Source: Entophlyctis helioformis (lineage: Eukaryota; Chytridiomycota; Chytridiomycetes; Chytridiales; Chytriomycetaceae). From it: a stretch of DNA of 64,000 nucleotides. Below the pieces are notes generated by a model that searched no databases, was not told where the DNA came from, and saw only the letters and a list, made by a program, of their open reading frames with translations. Positions 1-8,978 of the stretch are shown in pieces. Position numbers and translations under genes: made by a program. The stretch lies in assembly GCA_025526915.1 (NCBI GenBank), contig JAHLKH010000001.1, forward strand, positions 62,001 to 126,000, read 5' to 3'. Positions within the stretch are counted from its first letter, which is position 1; every line of letters starts with the position of its first letter.

Positions 1-336
1 TCTGCAGGCGGCGGCGGGCTCGGGGCACTTCCACGATCAATCCCGCTGCGGATATACCTTGCAGACGGGGCGTCGGTCGTGCAGGACCTTGTGCCACCAA
101 CGGACGCAACCAGCAGCGCCGAGACGACCGTGGCAGATGTTGTGGCTGCGCTGCTCCCTGTGCCGGCACCGACAGGACAGCAGCAAGAACAAGCGCGTTC
201 AAGGGCCGGCGCCACGGGCCAGCGGCTGATGCTGCACGGCGCACCGCTCGCGGGCGAGATGCCGCTGCTGTGGCTGTCGCACCACGCCGCGTACCCAGAC
301 GGCTTCCTGCACCTTGTCGAGCTGCCGCCGCTGTGA
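1..336 (+). CDS. ATG5: Autophagy protein 5, C-terminal fragment (5' end outside window)
   Basis: The reading frame is open from the first base to a TGA at 334-336. It encodes about 111 residues that match the end of the ATG5 family: an 'LRIYLADG' strand, a 'VQDL' segment, and the diagnostic ending 'HGAPLAGEMPLLWLSHH' followed by 'YPDGFLHLVELPPL'. The human protein has the equivalent '[26 protein letters not shown]'. ATG5 is conjugated to ATG12 and, with ATG16, forms the E3-like complex that lipidates ATG8 on the phagophore. Only the second ubiquitin-like fold is inside the window, so the ATG12-acceptor lysine cannot be checked. A Q/E/R-rich insert of about 15 residues lies before the last block. 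An AATAAA at 359-364 is a plausible polyadenylation signal. Confidence 0.85.
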   Translation, partial: SAGGGGLGALPRSIPLRIYLADGASVVQDLVPPTDATSSAETTVADVVAALLPVPAPTGQQQEQARSRAGATGQRLMLHGAPLAGEMPLLWLSHHAAYPDGFLHLVELPPL

Positions 337-358
337 TCCCGAGCAGCGCCAATGCGCC

Positions 359-364
359 AATAAA
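359..364 (+). terminator. Candidate polyadenylation signal of ATG5
   Basis: AATAAA lies 23 bp after the ATG5 stop codon and about 90 bp before the next start codon. Position and sequence fit a polyadenylation signal. No cleavage site was identified. Confidence 0.4.
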
Positions 365-452
365 ACGAGCAGATCCGCCCGCGGGTTGCCCGGCCCGTCA
401 TATTGGCTTCGGTTCGCCAGCACACTCGCCAGCACACACTCATACGCCATCG

Positions 453-3059
453 ATGGGTCTGTGGTCCTCGCTGCAGTCGGCGTGGACGTCGTCGTCTGCC
501 TCTGCCTCTGCAGGCGCTTCGGCAGGCACTCTTGCAGGCGCTTCCAAGGATGCGGCCGCCAGCAGCACCAACTCCAGCAACGGCAACGGCAATGGCAACG
601 GCAACGGCAACGGCAACAGCAGCGGGCCTGGCCTGGCAAGCTCGGGCTCGGCCTCGACGCTCGCCGACCCGTTTGTGTACCAGCCGCTGTTCGCCACGAG
701 CCCCTTGCTGCCGCCGCTGCACCACTCGGCCTCGCACTCGTCGCTGCACAGCATTGCGCCGTCCAAGCCAGACACTGCCAGCACCAGCGCCATCGACCAC
801 GGCTCTCAGCAGCAACAACAACAACAACAACAACAGCATCAACAACAACGGCTTGCACCACCAGCTGCCTACGGGTCGCTCGGCCAGTCGCAGCCGCACG
901 ATCCGTCGCTGCCCATGCTGTCCGATGCTGCCCTGTACGGCGACCACCCGCACTCGCTCGCCCACAGCCAGTCGCAGCAGCAGATGCAGCAACCTGGCCA
1001 ACAGCAGCAGCAGCAACCGCACGGCATCTTCGCCATCTTCGCCTCCAAGTCGTCGTGGCCCACGCCCTTTGTCTTTGTCTACCGCATCACCTGCGTATGG
1101 TTCATCACCACCGCCGTCGCCTCGACCCTCATCTCCGTGCCGCTGTCGGCCATCGGCCTGCCCTTTGTGCTCGTCTTTGGTGTGTCCGCCGTCATTGCCG
1201 CCGCGGCCGTCACGTTTGTCGTCAGGCTGTGGCTCCGCTTCCTCATGAACCTGTTCCGTGCCGTGCGCACCATCATCTTCCAGCCCCGCCGCCTCCTGAC
1301 CCTGGCCTCGGACGCCATCCGCAGCGTGCGCAACGTCATGACCACCGGCCGTCTGTTGGCCCCGCCGCCGCCGCAGCAGCCACAGCCAATCCAGCAGGTC
1401 ATCACGCCGCTCTTGGCTTCGGCTGCGCATTCTGCCTCGCCATCCGTCAGTCTGCCGCTGCACCACCTGCACGTGTATCACCAACAACAACAACAGCAGC
1501 AGCAGCAGCAGCAGCAATACCCCGCGCCAGGTGCACCACAGTCCATCGTGTCTCCGCTGTCCGTGTCGCCATACGCCGAGGGCCAGTCGTCCGTCCCGCG
1601 TCTCCAGCACCGTCTGTCGTTCTCATCCGTCAGATCCGACCGCACAACCTCTTACACTCCCGATGGTATGTCCTGCCGGCCTTCTTGCCGCTGGCTGTGT
1701 CCTCGATCTGGCACTAACCCGCCATTGGCGCAATCCTTGCACGCAGCAGACATCTACTACCAGCCCACGTTTGGCGATCCTCCCAGCGGCCCATATGCTC
1801 CGCCGCCCATGTCGTCCAGATTCAGCAATGCCCCTTCGCCAAAGCCCATGATGCTCGTGTCTGCCGCTGGCAGCACCGCGCGCTCAGAGTCTGCCATGTC
1901 GTACAACTCGATCGACTATGGAATGGGCGGCGGTGGTGCCAGCAGCGGCAGCGTGTATGGACGCGGAGACAGCCGCGATCTGAGCGACACGCTAGTCAAC
2001 AACATGTCCTCCGACTCGCTCCGCTTGCCGCACGCCATGATCCTTCCTCATCAGCCACAGTCTCATATGCAGCACATGCAGCCCAACGGCCAGAACCAGC
2101 CACCTCTACCTCATCACCAGCAGCACCTCTACCATCAGCAGCAATCGCAGCAGCTCCACCAACAAATGTACCAACAACATCAACAGCAAAGCCTGTCGCC
2201 TCTTCAGTTCTCCCAGCAGCAGCCCCAGCAGCACCCGCAGGCGTTTCAGCCTCAGTCGCAACAGCCACAGCCACAGCCACAGCTCGCCAACGTCACGTTC
2301 AAACACCTGACGCCGCAAGACACGGACCGGATAAACCTCTGCTGTCTGCTGTACGCCATGACCACCGGCGTGCCCATCGAGAGCGTCTCGCTTGCCCTGG
2401 GAGATACTCCAGACGGCAACTCGCACTCGATCTTGTCCATTTGGAACGAAGACCACGGCGAGCCTTCAGCCGACGAGTCTGCCTCTGGCCAACCACGTCT
2501 CGAGCTTACCAACCTGATTGGCTTTGTCGAGGTACGCGCTGCTGCTCGGTCTCTATTTGTCTGCCTGCGTGTCTGCCTGCGTGTCTGCCTGCTTGATAGG
2601 CTGACCCCTCTCTCCTCTCTCTGTGCTCGTCATCAACAGTATTTCGGCAGGTCTCACATGGAGCCCATATCGAGCGTGTCCATTGACAAGCTCATCATCT
2701 CAAACACATACGCCGAGATGGGATTCAGCAAGCGGCTTTTGCGCAAGTTGCAGCACACGGCTGGCATTTCCACGATCCACGTATGGTCCCTATGGCACAC
2801 TGAGCCGTTCTACAAAGGACTAGGGTTCCATAACGTCAATCAGGACGTGAGTGTGGTGCCCGACGATCAGATGCAGCACCAGCCCGGATCCACGCATCCA
2901 GGCAAACTCAGACGCAAGCGCACGTTCAAGCGTGTCGAGGGCGAGTGGGGGCCGCTGCTGTGCTGGCAAAAGGACGGTCCGACGGGCGGCCATGGCAATG
3001 GATCGCACGGCCTCAAGACGCGTAGCAGCATGGTCAGTCTGGTCGGCGGTTTAGGATAA
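453..3059 (+). CDS. Gln-rich membrane protein with GNAT-like C-terminal domain
   Basis: The start ATG at 453 begins 'MGLWSSLQSAW'. The N-terminus is low complexity: an Asn-Gly repeat near 575-615 and polyQ tracts near 808-850, 976-1015 and 1483-1515. A hydrophobic block at 1066-1255 looks like two or three membrane segments. The C-terminal third has the layout of a GNAT acyltransferase core: 'VSIDKLIISNTYAEMGFSKRLLRKL', then 'VWSLWHTEPFYKGLGF', which resembles the last strand and acetyl-CoA-proximal helix of that fold. Two likely introns, 1666-1746 (81 bp) and 2532-2639 (108 bp), have GT...AG ends and lengths divisible by three, so the unspliced frame also stays open. Without intron 2, 'GFVE' joins 'YFGRSHMEP', which reads as a natural GNAT strand. 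I do not recognise a named family, and the substrate is unknown. Confidence 0.6.
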   Translation: MGLWSSLQSAWTSSSASASAGASAGTLAGASKDAAASSTNSSNGNGNGNGNGNGNSSGPGLASSGSASTLADPFVYQPLFATSPLLPPLHHSASHSSLHSIAPSKPDTASTSAIDHGSQQQQQQQQQQHQQQRLAPPAAYGSLGQSQPHDPSLPMLSDAALYGDHPHSLAHSQSQQQMQQPGQQQQQQPHGIFAIFASKSSWPTPFVFVYRITCVWFITTAVASTLISVPLSAIGLPFVLVFGVSAVIAAAAVTFVVRLWLRFLMNLFRAVRTIIFQPRRLLTLASDAIRSVRNVMTTGRLLAPPPPQQPQPIQQVITPLLASAAHSASPSVSLPLHHLHVYHQQQQQQQQQQQQYPAPGAPQSIVSPLSVSPYAEGQSSVPRLQHRLSFSSVRSDRTTSYTPDGMSCRPSCRWLCPRSGTNPPLAQSLHAADIYYQPTFGDPPSGPYAPPPMSSRFSNAPSPKPMMLVSAAGSTARSESAMSYNSIDYGMGGGGASSGSVYGRGDSRDLSDTLVNNMSSDSLRLPHAMILPHQPQSHMQHMQPNGQNQPPLPHHQQHLYHQQQSQQLHQQMYQQHQQQSLSPLQFSQQQPQQHPQAFQPQSQQPQPQPQLANVTFKHLTPQDTDRINLCCLLYAMTTGVPIESVSLALGDTPDGNSHSILSIWNEDHGEPSADESASGQPRLELTNLIGFVEVRAAARSLFVCLRVCLRVCLLDRLTPLSSLCARHQQYFGRSHMEPISSVSIDKLIISNTYAEMGFSKRLLRKLQHTAGISTIHVWSLWHTEPFYKGLGFHNVNQDVSVVPDDQMQHQPGSTHPGKLRRKRTFKRVEGEWGPLLCWQKDGPTGGHGNGSHGLKTRSSMVSLVGGLG

Positions 3060-3373
3060 GGCGTGATGTCTTGGCTTTCCCACGTTTGCGCTCGCCCACT
3101 CCCAGCCTGGTAGCATTGGCTGTCCCTCGTTCTCTCGTTCGCTCGCTCGCTCGCTCGCCTTTCATGCACCACATGCCGACACAATGAATGTACCTATCCA
3201 TCACTGTTCAACCATCAGATTCCAAAGCAGTCGCTTGCGATGCTGCCGGGCTACTGTGAGTGATGGACAGCGAGACAAGCCTGCTTTCAAGCCCGTGCGG
3301 TGTTTGATGTTGAATGCATGTTATTATGAGCCAAGTATGGAGCCCAGATATGGAGCCAAGCATGGAACAGCAA
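3060..3373. other. Convergent intergenic gap, nothing recognised
   Basis: This 314-bp stretch separates the stop codons of two convergent genes. It is rich in CTCG-type simple sequence at 3135-3160 (tcgctcgctcgctcgc). I see no convincing coding exon, RNA gene or repeat in it. Confidence 0.5.
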
Positions 3374-6300
3374 TCACCAATACTGTGACAGTTCCAGTGC
3401 AGTCGCGTTTGACGCCGTGCACGCCGTGACTGCATACCGCCGCAGCGTTGAATTGAAGGCAGGCTCACTGCAGACGCTGGTCGAATTGAAGGTCGTGCTA
3501 CAGTAGCCACGCAGAAGCAGGCCACTGCTGCCTGTTGCCGTGTCTGTTCTCGCTCGCAACTGATCGTGCACTGCGGTTAGTCCATGCTGTGAGTGCATTG
3601 CTGATGTGTGTGGACGGCCTTGCCTTGTAGACAAACTCGCCGTTGCTCCGCGTGTTGGGCATGCTGTCCAGTCCAGTCCAGTCAAGGGTCAGTAGGCGGA
3701 TTGATACACCCAACAACAAGGCTCTGTCGTCGATACCATTTCCAGATCTCGTTTGCTGTGGAGTTGGTGTTGTTTTCGCAGCAGCAGTTCTGCGTGAACT
3801 CGGTCCAGCTCGTGTATCCTGCAAACTCGTACGTCGCTATATCTGATGCGGTCGACAACTGCAGCATCCGATGGTCAGATGCGTGCTCGCATTCGACAGC
3901 ATGCATCAGCGTGTGCACTCACGCCGGGCGGCACGGACGATTGGAACGTATTGGACCCCAGGATTGCCTTGATGAGCCCAACAGCCGTCAATGACAGCGA
4001 AAAGAACGACACTAGCCCAACGCCCATAAAGTACCGCACGAGCAGCTTGACCGTGTACGCGTCCATCTGCTCGTCAAGCTGCGACACGAGCTCGGTCAGT
4101 GCGGCGTCCATGCGTTTCTTTGCCTTGAGCTCTTTCTTGAGCGCCTTGGTCCGCTTGACATCCACGACACACAGGTAGATGAAGAGGAAGATCGGGACGC
4201 CAAAGTTGAGCACGGTCAGAAAGTACAAAACCGCGTCTGGAAACGCGTACGAGCCGAGGCCAGTGGCAAAAGAAATGGTCGCATTCAGAGTATTGATGAA
4301 CAGGCAGGTAATGTTGAGCAGATTCTGTCGTATCACTTGTTAGAGAGGGCCATATCCAGTGCTTCAATGGTGCATCGCATCGACGCACTTCTGGCGCTTT
4401 CATGTAGGGTCTGTACACGATTGCAATAACAAAGTAGACCGCGTGCACAGCAAGGACAGCTCCCTGTGGATGTGCAGACATGCATCGGTGAATGCCAACA
4501 GCTCCCCGTGACAAGATGTACGCAAACTTACTATGGCATTGCTGGAGATGTACAGGGCAAACACATAGATGCTCACAATCGCCATTTTCTGGAGAAGTGT
4601 GATGAGTGTGTAGTACCGCCACTGATACTTGTAGCCGTAGTACAGAGCACGACAGAGATTGGCTGACAGCTGCATCTGTGCCGCCCATGTGGACTCGGTT
4701 GTGATGTCATTCAAAGGATCGGGCGGGATGCTTTGCACAAGCAGTGCGGCCAGAGACACCAGACGGTAGAACAGCACTGTCCAGTCAGCCCAAGCATGTG
4801 TGTTAGCCACATGTGCATGCCATGATGGCGTGCCATGGAATGGAGTGTGCCACGGCAACTTGCATGGAATGCCAAACCCGATCGCAAGGAACATCAGAGC
4901 AGCCCCTGGCCCGTAGTACGGCAGGATCTCGGAGAGACACGACAGAGACTTGTCTGCATTCAACCGCAGATCGCGCTCTCCTGGACATAGCGTGCTTGCA
5001 ATCGGACATGTCTGCGCGTCAAAGTTGCAAGCAAAGCATGCCCTGCCAGACGTCGCCGACGAGTAAAAGTTGGAAGCAAACGCCGTTGATCCTGCCCAAG
5101 CGAGCGCGTCATCTGTGGTTAAGGCACGCGCTCAAAAATGCAGCAGTTCTGCGACTCTTACCAAGCGACACAGAGTTGACTGCAAACTCGCTGCCTGCAA
5201 GTCAGCGTGAAAAAGCGTCAGTGCACATCGATGCGTCTGGATGACGTGAGCACACGCGGCCCACCTGGTGCACACGTCTCCCACGAACACGCAAACGAGC
5301 CCAGCAAAGAGGTCGTGACGGGGATGTACGTGGCAAACATGAACATGAACACAAACGTGCCCATGTTCCACAGCGAGAATGCCTTGGCTTTCTGAATGTA
5401 CACCCGTCCCTGTGGGTGGATGTTGAACAGAAAGTTAACAAAGAACGCGATGCCAAAGATGACCATGATGACCGCAAACGTCTTGGGCACGACCGTCAGA
5501 ACCTGGCAACGCAAGCTGCTTCAGACACGAGCACGCGCGGCGTGTCGACGGTGGCAATCAGAGAAAGTGCCTGCTTACTGACGAGTCCGCGTTGACGACC
5601 GTGGCTGTGATGGACAGGACATCAAACGGTGCTGGCAGAAAGTCGCCGATGCAGAGTCCAAAGAAGATGAGCAGCGAGCCCAACGTCACTCTGTACGCGA
5701 GTTTCCAAATCGCTGTCCAGCCATCCGCCATGGCGTCAGTCCACCTGCACCACGAGCAGCATGGCTGCGGCTGTGGCATGGGCATGCACAAGCAACCTGC
5801 CTGGACGCGGATATTCACGCTTGGTGCGAATGCTGCGCAGATCTGGTGCTGACGTGTAGTACTGCATATCATCGTCCGAGTCCGAGCCCGAGTCTGAATA
5901 CGCTGCCAGACTTGCACGCCGATTCCGCAAAGATGCTTCCAGCATGTCCTCCTTCTCTGGATTGACGCCTTCCTCGTCGTAAAAGTCTTCTGCACCTATA
6001 ATGTCGGATACTGACATTCTTTCGCTGGCTGCGGCGATGCTCTTTGACCGATTGTGGATGGTTGCCTGCCCCGTCGCAACGCATCACATCACACCACATC
6101 ACACCACATCACACCACGTTGCGTTGCGTGAGTGACTGCTGTCCGGTGGATGGCGTGGATGGCATGGATGGCATGGATTGCCACTCACTCGTCGTTTGTA
6201 CCACATCCGACGCTTGATGTACAGCTGGGTCATGTACGTTGCTACAGCCAGAGCGAGAACGGTACACCCGACACCCACAAGGATGGCAGGAGCCTCTGAC

Positions 6301-6924
6301 GGGAAGCTGTACCACGCCGACGTGGACGGAAACACGATCAACAGCCCACCTGTCAGCACAGACAGCCATTGCCAAAGCGGCGGCCGAGTCAGTTCATCAC
6401 GGACAAACGCAAACCACAGAATCCCACATGCCAAACGCACCGCAGATGATGGACGCCATGCTGGCGAGCAGAATCAGGTACCATAGAATCACGTAGAGCG
6501 GCTGGAAGAAGGCGAGCAGCATGAACGCGACGACAAGCGGCAGTATGTCGACCAGCACGATATACTGGCCGCGGAAGTCGAGTGGCGGCAATGACCAGTC
6601 GCCAATACGCGTCGCGAGGTCGATACGGATGTACCGCATCTGTGGGTCGGCAGCAAGCGCCACGGTGAGCCCCACACTGTCAGTCTATCTGGCCGAAACG
6701 AGCAGGATAGGCGCGAGCTGGGACGAGATACTTGCCGCAGAGACCAGAGGCTGCAGCTCAGTCGGCCATTGGATGTTGACGCTGGTGATGATGGACAGGT
6801 TCTGTCCGTTGGACGATTGGTAAATCAGTGCCATTCAGAGCTGGCAGGCGGCAGTCGGCAGTCGGCAGTAGCGAACCTGAAAGTAGTTGATGAAGATGGA
6901 CAGGGACGATGCCACGCTGCCCAT
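3374..6924 (-). CDS. Multipass membrane protein, ephrin-receptor-like / TRP-like family
   Basis: This intron-rich gene begins near 6924 ('MGSVASSLSIFINYFQ'). Exon 1 (6924-6877) joins the exon from 6801, giving 'FINYFQNLSIITSVNIQWP', a hallmark of large fungal and protist membrane proteins carrying GCC2/GCC3 (ephrin-receptor-like) regions. Further exons encode at least eight hydrophobic segments (about 6590-6400, 6330-6240, 5690-5600, 5480-5400, 5350-5290, 4920-4860, 4650-4540, 4470-4410, 4320-4220 and 4030-3960). There is also a Cys-rich stretch near 5040-4960 and a Lys/Asp/Glu-rich coiled coil near 4150-4060. The conserved tail includes 'YEFAGYTSWTEFTQNCCCEN', 'WKCMPN' and 'GYCSTTFNSTSVCSEPAFNS', ending at 3374. 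The tail is only continuous if a GC-AG intron is removed at 3623-3560. An in-frame TAG near 6687 must also lie in an intron, and that junction is unresolved. Transport or receptor function is inferred from topology alone. Confidence 0.6.
3560..3623 (-). other. GC-AG intron in the membrane protein gene
   Basis: On the minus strand the exon ends 'TAC AAG' and is followed by GCAAGG. The 64-bp intron ends GATCAG, and the next exon starts TTG CGA. Removing it joins 'NGEFVYK' to 'LRARTD...GYCSTTFNS', the expected conserved tail of the family. A GT donor that preserves the frame is not available at this point. Confidence 0.6.
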
Positions 6925-7086
6925 TGCAAAGTCTGCGACGTCTATCGGTTGGGAGAGATTACGGTTGCGGCATCAACATTTGAGCATGAGCAAGATCGAC
7001 GCGACCTGCTCGCATCTGTCAACAGATCTCCTTCAAGGAGGCTGAAGAAGGGCATGATTGTCAATTTTCATTGGTTCGTCGACCCT

Positions 7087-8761
7087 TTAGAGCTCGCCGT
7101 GGCCCTCCTCTTCATCGCCAGCCGCCTCCTCCAAGACGGGCTCGGCGTCGTCGGCAGCCTCGGGCTCCTTGGCCTCACCGGCGTCCTTGGCGTCAGCGCT
7201 CAGCTTGGCAGCCTCCTCCGCGTCAAGCTTGTCCTTGGCGGCCTGCTCGGCAGCCTTTTCGGCAACAAAGGTCTCCTTGGCAAACGCCTCGGCCTCCTCC
7301 AGCGAGTCCGTGACAATGATGTTGTCAAAGATCGTGCCCGACTTGACCTGCCACAGGTCAAAGCCAACAAAGGCAGACTTGTAGTGGTAGATGGTCTTGT
7401 CGAGAGCTGCCACGCCACAGGATGCATGTGAGCAAGGCGAAGCTGCAAGAGACGCATGCCATCATGTGCGACGACGTCACATACCGTATTCGGGGTTGTC
7501 GATCTGCGGGTGGACCCACTCGCCCTTGTACTTGGGGTTGGGGATTCTCTTGGCCTTCCACTCGCCCTTGTAGTCGGGGTTGGGGATCTTGGGTGCCTCC
7601 CACTCGCCGTCCATCTCCTCGTCCCAGTCGTCGGGCTTGGTGGCATCCAGGTCGGTCATCATCTCAGGGGCATTGTCCCAGCCATCGGGCTTGACATCGG
7701 TGGGGTCGTCGATCTCGGCCTCGTCCACCCAGTCCTCGGGCTTCTTGGCCTTGGGATCGGGGATCTTTGCGGGGGGCAGGAAGTTCCAGTCCTCGAGCAG
7801 CGAGCCCTTGGCCTTCTCCTCGAGATCGATCAGGACCTGGTAGGTCTGGTCGGGGTTGAGGACAAGCGTGTACACGTCTGGAAGAGAACGCCGTGGAACA
7901 TCATCACCGCCAACGCCACGTCAGTCGATGAACGCATGTGGCGTCCTTTGCAGCATGCGATCAGACAGCCAGAGCAGCAGCACTCACGGGTGAGCTGGTC
8001 GGATCCCGGGTTGATGGTCTTGGAGATGAGGTAGTTCTCGTCCTTGTAGTTGAAGATGACGTGGGTCTTCTTGTCCATGCCGCAGATGTCAGGGCCGAAC
8101 ATGATGTTGTACTTTGTCGAGCCCTCAAAGGCCTTGGGCTCGAACGGCTTGGGGATCAGCTTGATGTAGCCGCCGCCGCAGTCGATGTTCTGCTCGAACT
8201 TGGCCGAGAACTGCAGGACGAGGGGCTTGTCCTTGTTGTCAAACTCCTCGTCGAGCGGGGCGGAGATGGCGTAGAAGCGAGCGTCCTCGGACGTCTGCAG
8301 GCCGCGCGACGACTCGGCGTCTGCATGGAACTTGCCCGCCGACACAGCCCACTGGCCGTAGTCGGTGCGCTTCTCCGACACGACCCAGCGCTCGGGCACC
8401 TTGTCTGCACGGCCGACGAGGGAGGCCGAGAGCAGGCGCCAATGGGCAGACAGCGCACGCAAGAGCATCGAGTGTCAGCAAGCCAGCCGGGCTGCATGTG
8501 GCGGCAGGCTGCAGGGCAGCGGCGGCAGCAGGTTGCGGGACAGCGCCACAAACGGCGGCTGGCGTTGGAACCAGACGGAACAGCCGCCGGCAGTCGCAGC
8601 AATGCAGCAGCAGCAGGCAGGCCAGACAACACGGCAGGCCGGGCAGCCACGCCGCAGCCACGCAGGCAGCACCCACCAGAGGCAAAGGTCTCCTTGAAGT
8701 ACACCTTGGCCGCCGCCAGCTGGACGGTGGTTGCAAGCGCAAGCACGCTGAAGATCTTCAT
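7087..8761 (-). CDS. Calreticulin, ER lumen lectin chaperone
   Basis: Four exons were placed: 8761-8677, 8404-7988, 7877-7485 and 7406-7087. The protein starts '[18 protein letters not shown]', a good signal peptide, then '[10 protein letters not shown]'. Joined exons read '[13 protein letters not shown]', 'CGGGYIKL', 'MFGPDICG', and the P-domain repeats of the '[13 protein letters not shown]' and '[10 protein letters not shown]' types. The lectin domain returns with '[20 protein letters not shown]', followed by an acidic tail ending HGEL. Calreticulin binds monoglucosylated glycoproteins and calcium in the ER lumen. The absence of a transmembrane segment and the HDEL-like ending separate it from calnexin, which also lies in this window. 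All junctions keep frame (for example G|AC gives Asp at the first). It is transcribed divergently from the SKI2 gene across about 217 bp. Confidence 0.92.
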
Positions 8762-8978
8762 TTGGCCGAGGTTTGGATAACGCGGTGAAAGTAGGTGCTG
8801 GTGTGCTGCTGCAACGACCGTCAGAGGAGCACTTGCCTGCCTGCTTGCCGAGCACTTGCCTGCCGAGCACTTGCCTGCCGAGCACTTGCCTGCCTGCCGA
8901 GTGTCTGCAGACAACCGACTGACAATCTGCTGAACGACCCAATGGCCCGACCGCTCGGCTCTCGCAGTCCAACGGGCC
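8762..8978. promoter_or_regulatory. Shared promoter gap, calreticulin / SKI2
   Basis: The start codons of two divergent genes lie 217 bp apart. Within the gap, a unit of the type 'gagcacttgcctgcc' occurs four times between about 8828 and 8905. No TATA or defined operator could be assigned. Shared control is an inference from spacing only. Confidence 0.35.

Noticed and set aside
270..452. Earlier start for the membrane/GNAT-like gene
   Set aside because: This region overlaps the ATG5 3' end in another frame and its polyadenylation signal. ATG 453 is the sensible start.
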